From Sphingobacteriales bacterium (GTDB lineage Bacteria > Bacteroidota > Bacteroidia > Chitinophagales > Chitinophagaceae): DNA of 58,716 nucleotides. The notes under the pieces were generated by a model. That model was not told where the DNA came from, made no database searches, and was given only the letters and a program-made list of their open reading frames with translations. Positions 52,501 to 58,716 of the stretch are shown in pieces (within the stretch, counting starts at the first letter, position 1; the number at the start of each line of letters is the position of its first letter). The stretch is from contig JACQDV010000048.1 in assembly GCA_016200915.1 (NCBI GenBank), forward strand, positions 1-58,716, in the 5' to 3' direction. A program made the position numbers and the translations under genes.

Positions 52501-53922
52501 ATTGATATATTTAGCTGCATAGCAAATTCTGTAATTACCTGCAGGCAACCTGATGTTTCCGTTAGCATCTGTAATACTACTGAGTGCGATACCAGTTGCC
52601 ACTAAATTATTTTGATTGAATCCTCCAAATGATTCCAGTTGCAGCGCAGCAGAAATTTGCTGAGGCACACCCGGCGTAATGGTAATGGGTGATTGTGACT
52701 GATAGCTTGGGTTTAATGAAACGGTAAAAGGTGTGGGGGATAAACATTCAATTTTGCCAAACAGTTTTATTTGTGTTGGCAAACCACCCGGGTTATTAAA
52801 TTGTAAATTTGCTGTAACACCACCTGTACTGATTGACTGACTGATAACAGGGTTTACAGGTGGAATTGCTGTTGTGGTGATAATTACTCCATTGGCCGGT
52901 TGGTTATTAGTAATAGTAAAATTGCCGCAGCCCAGATTGGGGTCAGATGCATTACCGGCTATTGCACCGGAAGCATTCACATACTTAGCTGCATAACAAA
53001 TCCGGTAATTACCTGCGGGCAGGTTAATATTACCGCTGGCATCCGTAATGCTGCTTAGTGCAATACCTGTTGCCACTAAATTACTTTGATTGAATCCGCC
53101 AAATGCTTCCAGTTGCAGCGCCGAACTAATTTGCTGCGGCACACCCGGCGTAATGGTAATGGGCGATTGTGATTGATAATTTGGATTTAATGAAACAGTA
53201 AATGGTGCTGGCGATAAACATTCAATTTTTCCAAACAGTTTTATTTGTGTTGGCGAACCACCCGGGTTATTAAATTGCAAATTTGCTGTAACACCGCCTG
53301 TACTGATTGACTGACTGATAACAGGGTTTACAGGTGGGATAGCGGTTGTTGTAATAATTACTGCATTCGTTGGCTGGTTGCTTGTTACTGTAAAATTGCC
53401 GCAACCTAAATTGGGGTCAGAAACAAAATTGCCCAATTGCCCTGTTGCGGGATCAAATTGCCTCGCTGCATAACAAATACGATAGGTACCTGCCGGTAAA
53501 GTTATATTACCACTGCCATCAGTAATTGAAGCCAGGTTAATACCGCTGGCAACCAAATTACTGCTGTTGAAAAAACCAAATGCCTGTAATTGCTGAGTAA
53601 CAATTAAAGAAACCGGTACACCCGGTGAAAGTGTTATCGGTGATTGTGAAGCAAAACCGGGGTTTACAGAAATAGTAAAAGGAGCGGGCGACAAGCATTC
53701 AATTTTTCCATAAACCAATGCTTGTATGGCTGCAGTACCCACAGGTGAAGTGTTTAACAACTGGCTGGTAACATTGCCCGAAGACACATACTGATTAATT
53801 ACCGGATTTACGGGTGGAGCCGCATTTGTGGTAATATTTACAAAATAGGGTTGCGCATTTGCAAACTGTAATAAACCTGTAATAGAGATAAACAGTATTG
53901 ATATTTTCTTCAACGTTTGCAT
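46504..53922 (-). CDS. Giant exported protein, 2472 aa, with four N-terminal repeats
   Basis: A signal peptide ends FANAQ at residue 24. Four ~150-160-aa repeats follow (about 25-650), each with PPVNPVI, a GKIE-(C/R)-LSP core, SNLVASGI, LPAGTYRICYAA and SDPNLGC. Next come an Ig/FN3-like domain (about 650-775), an Asn/Pro-only linker (about 778-814) and a ~1100-residue beta-rich region with recurring VDGWLAFYKKD and GASAKLALYG patterns. Then come FN3-like parts (about 1950-2200) and a C-terminal stretch rich in aromatics ending NKTFSY. The repeats resemble what is labelled TANFOR domain in some Bacteroidota annotations (from memory). Function is unknown. No T9SS tail is visible, and the aromatic end would allow outer membrane insertion. 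Confidence 0.82.
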   Translation of the reverse strand: MQTLKKISILFISITGLLQFANAQPYFVNITTNAAPPVNPVINQYVSSGNVTSQLLNTSPVGTAAIQALVYGKIECLSPAPFTISVNPGFASQSPITLSPGVPVSLIVTQQLQAFGFFNSSNLVASGINLASITDGSGNITLPAGTYRICYAARQFDPATGQLGNFVSDPNLGCGNFTVTSNQPTNAVIITTTAIPPVNPVISQSISTGGVTANLQFNNPGGSPTQIKLFGKIECLSPAPFTVSLNPNYQSQSPITITPGVPQQISSALQLEAFGGFNQSNLVATGIALSSITDASGNINLPAGNYRICYAAKYVNASGAIAGNASDPNLGCGNFTITNNQPANGVIITTTAIPPVNPVISQSISTGGVTANLQFNNPGGLPTQIKLFGKIECLSPTPFTVSLNPSYQSQSPITITPGVPQQISAALQLESFGGFNQNNLVATGIALSSITDANGNIRLPAGNYRICYAAKYINAFGAVAGNASDPNLGCSNFTIAASPVTITTMVVPPVNPVISLALNNPAGGVKVILNYTDQFTPTKQVRLYGNIERLSPSPFTLSLNPNYQQQLPVNLSSGVPLQLTPAQIMDAFGNFTDNNLIVSGIGLNEIKQNGNYLLPDGTYRICFYAKDLSGNNASDPNLGCATFRLCNIAAAPQFTSPVNNFNLNGQMVTVQKVSPVVFAWTPPIATCGGQIGTITYDFEIHTMLDGQTVTDAINNPPVYTRYQLPSSTFLLDTNLVKGVLQTGMKYVIRVKANITAGSSLQIENNGYSRIEAFQYGETTKDNNNNPPVTNNNGNNNNNNQPPNNNNNNNQPPQINAVGGDCGIKPPSNTTVIASGVTLDNTTPIKIGEFTLKPTKKLTRNSDDTYKGEGTIEWTPITSLGINNVASIGVAKLKVVFDKIKINTDKVVFDGEIVTQTDPGVFNNENFSKFKDFTKKTGTQLDKLAGDIESFINKNPDARLISNLTGNTPVDLPLGLNDKDIGGTKATFAIMSIVFSPKGATASVLFDVNVEEANGWLTLAGSDFCIHPQGVSFSQGTLFLPNDRDFNLGSGKDAFNIKFKGCPSADSTNGTYVHWENNKLTDIVAHAEIAFPQNAFVPEDDNGKITGGSVIAKIMFRFKEWNDWVAGIDMPHFQIKDVKGLSFQPSVIFYDHSAKINPPAFSYPSSWKGKKDNSFMGLYVKQFDVLLPEDFKTFNQKKDERTSFKATDLILDDNGITTYIQGKNVIDISTGNMGGWGYSLNNIEVQITNTTFEKGKMEGQFLLPVSKTPLDYSGDLHLGKDSVNYAFVIKPSAKMSWDIWKASVELKPNSYIEVKKDSLGAAVTALMYGDVSIILSDGAPSLKFEAIKFDSLGISNRNIKTKKKEFWMSPGVWAFASPQKSVAGFPVNLDGIVPYVEMKSEIEAGLNFKLSLGIGGKDKTIIGASAKLALYGAMKFSLDDFRPNFTVSAGIRADSVRLFGDVGPLKVDGWLAFYKKDNTYGDGLKGHVQATFPMIKIEATAQFGNVSGFNYWFIDACAQFGTPIPVVGPIGINGFGGGAYYNMKLQNGPPQDNEMKAKNTSNNSTPGSSMSGITFVPDAGTFGLRATVMVCMVTGAGPKAMNAKVTMGAEINNGAFQNLNLTGDVYVFTNPPENDRAIVKGHVEIIYDIPQEKFSLNALVLANFSAAKLTVPINLYTGPDGWYFKVGDPWAQKVTLTFPEAKTAFYHYNIGASAYFVVGSLINPQLPDLPVQVSNLLGTTSDPNIQSFISELNKTPGSGMMFGAEVHASLGFNVAIIYADAEAILGFDMMLKHFDALTCNGGKSAGWENWYALGQLYAYLKLDVGLNIDVWFYSGKISLAKFEAGALLRGGLPNPTWMEGAVAIKGEVLGGLVKVDTKAHFSIGDKCYPDPDPLKDVKIISDYGPKGNKESVFVYPYGASNVGLDKNYEISVPPTEAHPDGEVRLYQFKVKSFRLLKDGTIPVESTSLEYGTDNNTVTLKRNKILDAYTNYTGEIQCYAIQYQDGKGWTNPRNDKTGNDEPVEETSSFTFKTGPKPDYIPDENISFSYPVNRQRFVLKNEMNGKAIIHLDQVQDNILNGDGKGIYAMRSYKVYFVAVGTTDTIKTDFMWNEGSLNMEYNLPATLKNNTAYRVEFWSFEKSGMMIAAPAFLKTQTSMSAQNVKGIDIEKKDVKVVSAALKIPKPVYTMYYRTSEFNTLSEKINAMGNWSAGKKNNALNITNDAMATEHFDEFETKGFVAPNGTSWYSPLLDVNIAWDNNQQNDRFANDNIYANAFLFNFKQVSTEFGMNWLRDYRKPVKTIDLSRLYSDKPLSPSEAGQPMPPAPKVSSGGGFMMSLPMNNLNKNQSLSFNFGYQTIVWNREQYLLADYKLMKDFANAVSWNAGAFYGWSPSYTENYLSNLGGNVDFSYNSLGGYITMPWNKFYYLYTDAKYMNTINNLKNLAFIPYPNGNRTIQFRYRAGNMQGGSLNKTFSY

Positions 53923-53938
53923 ATAGTTGATTTAATAA

Positions 53939-55651
53939 TTAAAACGAATAATTATAGTTGATTCCTCCCATCAAATTTTTTGTTGCCACTGCCTGCGCCA
54001 CTTTATTGTATATTATATTGTTTATAGGGTTATATGGAGTATAGATATAATTGGCATAGATGTTTAACGAATGATGTTTTACATGATAACTGATGTTGCC
54101 TGAAAAAGTAAGATTGTTGCGGGCATTGCCGTAAGAAGAACGGTTTAATAAGTAACCGGCTGTACCTTGCACACCCAGCGATTTGTTTTTTAATAACTGC
54201 GCCGAACTGCCGATGGTGGCGCCATAAGATTTATAATAATTGGTATCCTGTTTATAATGATTGTACAAACCGCTCAGCGTAAAATTTATCGACTTTTTTA
54301 TAAGCCCCAGTGTATAGTTTGCAGAAGAAGAAAGATTAGCGCTGTTTGTAAAATTTTTTGACACAGGGTTTTTATCATCCAGCAGCATATAACTGATGTT
54401 ACCGCTGATGGTATGTGATTTGTTTTCTTTTATTGTGTTGTAAGAGGGTGTAAAGCTGAGTTGATGAATCATTTGGTTGAGCCTTGTTGAATCGGTTAAT
54501 ACTTGTGTGCCGTCTTTTTGTTTTATGTTATATCCTGAATAATTCATGTTGAGATTGACATGAGTGCTCAGCATTGCATTTACATTCGCATTACCAACAA
54601 GCGTTTGCAGTTCTGTTGCCAGCTTCTTATTCAGATTATTGTTTTGGCGTGATACTGTTGTACTGATGTTGAGTTTTCCTTTTGACAAACTGAAATTGTT
54701 CATCCAGTTTAGCAGGGAAATATCATTAAGTATATAAGGTGTTCCTAACGATTTAAAATTGGGCTGTACACGACGGTAACCAATAGTAGTGTTATATCCT
54801 TTCAGTATCAATTGCAATGTGGATTGACCTGCCCAGTCAGCCACCGTAGATGCATTGCTCTTTACAAAAGGTTTCATCAACTTTGATAAACCGGTGGCAG
54901 CAGAATCGTTGAATGATTGGGAAGCGCTGATGTCTTGTGTTAACCCGCTGATGGCAAAATCTGAACTTACAATAACTTTTTTTGCCAATGTTAGCTTGAA
55001 TGATGTACCCAGTACTGAATTTTCCTGCGCCGATAAAATTTTCTTATTAATTACTTTGGCGGAAGAGCTATCATCTTTTGCATGCAGGTAAATAAAATCA
55101 ATATGGTTATTCGTTGTACCTGCCCCTATCTTTACGCCATAAGCATTTCTTGAAAACTGCGGTACTTTAAAACGTCCACTCGTGGTATCTTCATTTACTT
55201 TGCGGTTGAGTTTGCCGTAGAATGCTGCAAAGCGAAAAAACTTTGGCGTTAATTCAATACCTGCGCCCCTGAAACTTTGCCCTTCATAAGTTAAAGGAGA
55301 GAACTGCATGTTGCGGTACCCCAAATGCAGTTTGACCCATTTATAGGTGGGGCTTAATCCAAATTGTGAAAAAGGCTGGGAATAACTTTTCCCAAACTGG
55401 CTTACCGTAAAAGATAACGGTAAGGCCACTCCGTAAATAGTTGGTGTAAAATTTCCATAAACGTTCCAGGAAAACGGCGGACGGGTAGCCAGCGGTTCGT
55501 TGCTGTTGTAGTAAGTGGCCGATGCACCAATGCTTCCTGAAATGATAAAGGGTTTTTGTTTTTTGAGATTACCCAAATCCTGTGCATGGGTAATACCTGC
55601 AACGTTTGTAATTAAAAAAACAAGGATAAAAATTTTGTATGCCTTTTCCAT
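53939..55651 (-). CDS. Outer membrane beta-barrel protein, porin-like
   Basis: The 570-aa protein has a signal peptide ending THAQ at about residue 24. The mature part alternates polar and hydrophobic residues in short strands with Asn/Ser-rich turns (FIISGSIGASATYYNS, WVKLHLGYRNMQFSPL and IELTPKFFRFAAFYGKL). It ends in aromatic NYNYSF, the sorting signal expected by the BAM complex. It encodes no plug or OmpA domain. It lies 16 bp upstream of the giant gene, so it is a likely outer membrane partner or channel for it. Family not recognised. Confidence 0.78.
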   Translation of the reverse strand: MEKAYKIFILVFLITNVAGITHAQDLGNLKKQKPFIISGSIGASATYYNSNEPLATRPPFSWNVYGNFTPTIYGVALPLSFTVSQFGKSYSQPFSQFGLSPTYKWVKLHLGYRNMQFSPLTYEGQSFRGAGIELTPKFFRFAAFYGKLNRKVNEDTTSGRFKVPQFSRNAYGVKIGAGTTNNHIDFIYLHAKDDSSSAKVINKKILSAQENSVLGTSFKLTLAKKVIVSSDFAISGLTQDISASQSFNDSAATGLSKLMKPFVKSNASTVADWAGQSTLQLILKGYNTTIGYRRVQPNFKSLGTPYILNDISLLNWMNNFSLSKGKLNISTTVSRQNNNLNKKLATELQTLVGNANVNAMLSTHVNLNMNYSGYNIKQKDGTQVLTDSTRLNQMIHQLSFTPSYNTIKENKSHTISGNISYMLLDDKNPVSKNFTNSANLSSSANYTLGLIKKSINFTLSGLYNHYKQDTNYYKSYGATIGSSAQLLKNKSLGVQGTAGYLLNRSSYGNARNNLTFSGNISYHVKHHSLNIYANYIYTPYNPINNIIYNKVAQAVATKNLMGGINYNYSF

Positions 55652-55681
55652 AGCTTGTAGTATGGCTGATTTATGTGTTAG

Positions 55682-56317
55682 TTATTTTTCCGTTGCTTTA
55701 AAACTTATATCACACAGGCCATTCATAATATCAGCATGTAAAACCTGCTGATCAGGAAAAGAAGGCGTTGCATTCCTGGTAAACTGTGTACCCACACAGG
55801 TGAGCGACCCCCGTGTAAAAGGAATATAATTTAATGCGCTGCCTGCACCCGGCTTAAGCATGTAATAGTATGGCCACGGTTGTGGCTGGCCGGCAGCTTT
55901 TACAAATACACTGGCCACGTATTTTTTATTGGCAGCAATAGCTATGGTTTCACTTCTCACTTCCATATCTATATAATTAAAGCCAGACGTTATAATATTA
56001 TTTACTTCGTATTGCTTCAGCAGTTGTTTGGTATCATAATCCCATAACGATACGGTGTATTTTTCTCCCGCCAATGGCATTCTTACTCCCAAGCCTGTAA
56101 TGATTCCTTTTTTGGATGATTGAAATACGATGCCATACTCAAGTGGTAAATCTATTGTGGTAGTTGTATTAATAGTAACAGAAGGATTGGCGGCGATATA
56201 ATCCGCAACCAACCGTTCCAGCGGACCGTAATAGGGAAGCGCTTTTACTTTATCCTTTTTGCAGGATGTAAATGATAATGCAAAAAGCAGCGGTAAGAGC
56301 AAAAATTTTGTTTTCAT
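55682..56317 (-). CDS. Lipoprotein with DUF4082-like beta domain
   Basis: The protein has 211 aa from the ATG at 56317. The in-frame sequence upstream (MMMTINFKTQLI) is not needed, because MKTKFLLLPLLFALSFTSC is a complete lipoprotein signal with Cys19 followed by KKDKV. The mature domain has GIVFQSSKKGIITGLGVRMPLAGEKYTVSLWDYDTKQLL and IAANKKYVASVFVKA, resembling DUF4082-type beta-sandwiches that sit in surface proteins. It is probably an outer membrane lipoprotein and part of the six-gene cluster. It lies 30 bp upstream of the barrel gene. Confidence 0.75.
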   Translation of the reverse strand: MKTKFLLLPLLFALSFTSCKKDKVKALPYYGPLERLVADYIAANPSVTINTTTTIDLPLEYGIVFQSSKKGIITGLGVRMPLAGEKYTVSLWDYDTKQLLKQYEVNNIITSGFNYIDMEVRSETIAIAANKKYVASVFVKAAGQPQPWPYYYMLKPGAGSALNYIPFTRGSLTCVGTQFTRNATPSFPDQQVLHADIMNGLCDISFKATEK

Positions 56318-56336
56318 TATTAGCTGAGTTTTGAAA

Positions 56337-57563
56337 TTAATTGTCATCATCACCTTTAAACATATCTTTCAAACTTTTCATAAGTTTTATTTTATACCCT
56401 GCTGTATAAATGGTGTTATTTACTTTTTTAATTTCAATTGTTTCCACTCCTTTTTTTCCGCCGGCTTCATTCTCTGCAGATAAATAATTTTTATTAAGAA
56501 TGGGTATGGCGAAAATGTTATTCTTCATTTTGGGGTCATTTTGCAGTTTGGTAATATCAGCCGGACGGCCTGCACCCATCGTATAAATTTTTACAGGATC
56601 AAAAGGCACTTTGATGTACCAGAACGACATATACGACACCGCATTTTTAGTAGCAATTTGATTATCGGGTTTCATTTGATACTCTTCAGCAGTATAACCC
56701 AGTATTGTTTTTGTTTTTCCTGTTTTGGTAACGGTGTACGTTTCGTCATCCTTGTCTTTTGTTATAGGGGCTTTATTTATTTTTTCTGCAATTGCTTTAC
56801 CCATCATGCCTCCTTCGCCAACTGTTTTAGGCATGTTCATAACGGTGATGATTTTCTTCTTGTCATCAAACATCCAGGTTTGCCCATTTTTGGAATAAAT
56901 CATCAGGCTGAAACTTTTATCTTCCGGTTTAACGGCGGCATAACTTCCATCCGTCATAAAATAATAGGTAACTGTATTATAAGCTTTACCATTGTTTTCA
57001 TCCTCTTCATCTTTTGGCATACGCTGAACAACCTGCCATTCAAAATTGATAACCGGCGGGATGGGCTCATCCAGGTTGTTTTTAGCGTTATTAATACCGC
57101 CTGTTTTAATACCCGATGGATCCGCCGGTCCGTAAGTGGCAGTATCAACTGTTATAATAATCCAGGCATTAGGGCTAAGGTTTCTTTTTGGCCCTGCAAA
57201 AAATTCTACTTTATAAGGCCAGTCGGCATTTATAGTACATGTTAAATCGCCTACCGCCGGGTTACTGAAATATATATTTACTTTACCTTTTACTTCATTG
57301 TTATAAGCAGTTAAAGTCATATTCCCTTCAACGCCTTTTAATACTGAATCCTGCTTGCAGGTGTACCATTCAGTAGCGCCTTTTTTTATGGCAGATTTGT
57401 AATTAATAAAAATGCCTTCTCCCTTTTCGGGCATTGCGCCTGTATGTATATCAAAAAAAGTTTGATTAGAAATTTGAATATTGAAATTCCGTTGCGCATG
57501 CAGTGTACATGCGGGCAGCATTATAATGCAGGTTAAAATATTTTTGATGCATAAATTTTTCAT
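56337..57563 (-). CDS. Exported DUF4412-like protein
   Basis: The protein has 408 aa from the ATG at 57563, ten bases after the OmpA gene stops. A longer frame to 57692 would overlap that gene and lacks a signal. The signal peptide MKNLCIKNILTCIIMLPACTLHAQ is followed by two beta-rich halves. The second (about 190-400) has SFSLMIYSKNGQTWMFDDKKKIITVMNM and KTKTILGYTAEEYQM, the pattern of the DUF4412 domain. The role is unknown. The translational neighbours put it in the envelope-protein operon. Confidence 0.75.
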   Translation of the reverse strand: MKNLCIKNILTCIIMLPACTLHAQRNFNIQISNQTFFDIHTGAMPEKGEGIFINYKSAIKKGATEWYTCKQDSVLKGVEGNMTLTAYNNEVKGKVNIYFSNPAVGDLTCTINADWPYKVEFFAGPKRNLSPNAWIIITVDTATYGPADPSGIKTGGINNAKNNLDEPIPPVINFEWQVVQRMPKDEEDENNGKAYNTVTYYFMTDGSYAAVKPEDKSFSLMIYSKNGQTWMFDDKKKIITVMNMPKTVGEGGMMGKAIAEKINKAPITKDKDDETYTVTKTGKTKTILGYTAEEYQMKPDNQIATKNAVSYMSFWYIKVPFDPVKIYTMGAGRPADITKLQNDPKMKNNIFAIPILNKNYLSAENEAGGKKGVETIEIKKVNNTIYTAGYKIKLMKSLKDMFKGDDDN

Positions 57564-57573
57564 ACATGCTTTT

Positions 57574-58576
57574 TTACAGTTTAATAAATTCAACCCTTCT
57601 GTTTTGCGCTTTGCCTTCGGCGCTTGTATTAGGCGTTGCCGGTTGCAAAGCGCCTTTGCCATCTGTTTCCATACGGCCTCCATCAATTCCAAATTCTTTT
57701 ACCAGCATGGCTTTTACCGCTTCGGCCCTTTTCTTCGATAAATCCATATTGGCATTTTTATCACCGTCACTGTCTGTATGCCCTGTTATTTTTACTTTGA
57801 TGTTTTCATTTTCTTTTAACACAGTTGCCACTTCTTTTAATGTACCATAGGAGGAAGGTTTAATGGTTGCTGCGTTTACATCAAATAAAATACCTGTGGT
57901 GCTGAATCTTCCTTCGGTTAATAATTTATTCCTTGTATCGGGTAGCCCCGATGCATATTTAAAATTGCCAATTAACCAGGTGCTGCCATCATTGTTTAAT
58001 GAGGTGGAAAAACGAATGGTGTTATATTTTATATCCGCTGGTAAAAGAGAGGGCACATCCACTGCCTTTGTTTCGTTAAGATATACACGCAAACGGGATT
58101 TTTGCCGCCATACGGCAATGTGATAGTTAAATACATGGTTTCTGTCTATGCCTTTAAAACCCGTTTCGTTGCTTAATAATTTTTCTCCCTTGTAAGTATA
58201 ACACCCTACATTAATGTTGCCCATATAGGGGGAAATTTCAAAATAGCTCCTGTCTGGCCCGTACTCATAAGCTGTTTTACCTGTTTTATTAATAAACTGC
58301 AAACCCACATCGGCTGTATTAGGGCCGCTGCGTTCAGATAAAGGGATAAAAAGGATATCAAACTCAATGGTTAAATTATCAGGTAATGATTTTATAAATT
58401 CCGGCACATAATAACCTTGTTTAGAAATATTGAGCCATTTGCCTGCATAACCATCCACTGTCATTATTTCGCCTGAGGCGTTGGTAACCCATTTGGCAGG
58501 AAAGTCGCCAACAGCATCGCTTGCAAAATCATCGTAGCCCATAATTTTTTCACCAGGTATAAAATCATATTTTGTA
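57574..58576 (-). pseudogene. OmpA-family protein, N-terminus removed by IS insertion
   Basis: An internal ATG at 58542 opens 322 aa. The reading frame continues upstream as DTKYDFIPGEKI, which is conserved-looking protein sequence, until it meets the IS end at 58577. No signal peptide or start codon remains. The retained part has a lectin/glucanase-like beta domain (about 1-195, FASDAVGDFPAKW and FDILFIPLSERS) and a C-terminal OmpA domain (about 215-322, ILFDVNAATIKPSSYG and ITGHTDSDGDKNANMDLSKKRA). It was the first gene of the six-gene cluster. Without its signal, the product could not reach the periplasm. Confidence 0.82.
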
Positions 58577-58715
58577 TCATTAGCGTTGCGTTATTAGTCA
58601 AACATATTCAATTGGTTATGATTTTGTTCTTTGAAATATTGTAATTGAGTTTGCTGAAACAGTTGATTTATGGGCATTTTTTCAAAAATGGAGATGCTCA
58701 AAATCTGTAGAATTT
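58577..58715 (-). mobile_element. 3' end of an IS4-type insertion sequence, right copy
   Basis: This is an exact reverse complement of 1-139. The transposase double stop lies in the same frame as the broken OmpA gene behind it, separated by four codons. The element continues outside the window to the right. Confidence 0.8.
58594..58713 (-). pseudogene. IS4-type transposase, C-terminal fragment (cut by window edge)
   Basis: The 39 residues and stop are identical to the fragment at 3-122. Both fragments point with their 3' ends into the window. Confidence 0.65.
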
Positions 58716-58716
58716 C

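Noticed and set aside
56541-57245. 234-aa plus-strand frame, rich in Phe, Cys and His
   Set aside because: It is antisense to the DUF4412-like gene, and its unusual composition is what AT-rich antisense frames give.
1-58716. Reading the window as a true composite transposon
   Set aside because: The content is housekeeping genes of one style, target duplications cannot be seen, and assembly breaks at IS copies explain the ends.

Overview
This 58.7 kb window is ordinary chromosomal DNA of a Bacteroidota bacterium, most likely a member of the Chitinophagaceae. The sequence shows type IX secretion (T9SS) type B sorting domains, a PorP/SprF protein, a GLPGLI protein, a CarboxypepD-reg/beta-barrel outer membrane protein, LytTR/HisKA-type signalling, -7 boxes of the TAnnTTTG/TTCG kind, almost no Shine-Dalgarno sequences, and AT-rich intergenic DNA. 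No rRNA, tRNA, CRISPR array or phage gene was seen. Both ends of the window are the same 139-bp sequence in inverted orientation. It encodes the last 39 residues of an IS4-type transposase, so the window stops inside two copies of one insertion sequence.

Layout. (1) 304-12054 is an alpha-glucan/glycogen region: glgC, a GPH/SLC45-type sugar transporter, a secreted GH13 amylase, corA, then on the other strand a GLPGLI protein and a large outer membrane receptor-like protein, then glgB. (2) 12221-23675 is housekeeping and mixed: a TPR protein, an FKBP isomerase, an NAD(P)-binding protein, dihydrolipoyl dehydrogenase, a T9SS-sorted Ig-like protein, RlmH, a penicillin-acylase family hydrolase, three small unknown proteins and TrhO. 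(3) 23846-31306 is a T9SS adhesin module: a 1444-aa protein with 14 tandem ~69-aa repeats, a PorP/SprF partner and a four-domain OmpA protein. (4) 31627-36733 holds a secreted PIG-L deacetylase, two tiny membrane proteins, a sodium:solute symporter coupled by an ATGA overlap, and a lipoprotein. (5) 36779-41297 (minus) is a compact run miaB - sigma-54 activator - lptE - TPR protein - secG. (6) 41414-44245 (minus) is a TPR histidine kinase/LytTR pair. (7) 44313-58576 (minus) is a 14-kb same-strand cluster: OmpA-domain protein (5' end cut off by the IS), DUF4412-like protein, lipoprotein, outer membrane barrel, a 2472-aa giant with four N-terminal repeats and an Asn-rich linker, and a multi-FN3 protein. 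I cannot assign a known function to this last cluster, and it is the best candidate here for an undescribed surface system.

The second unusual layer is between genes. Many intergenic gaps are filled with short degenerate tandem arrays of strict period 7, 8 or 9 bp that abut start or stop codons. Arrays of the same kind run into the signal-peptide codons of the PIG-L deacetylase and of lptE. Further repeats are a REP/MITE-like fold-back element upstream of trhO with a half copy after lpd, a 29-bp dispersed repeat at the same two places, and another fold-back element between rlmH and the acylase gene.
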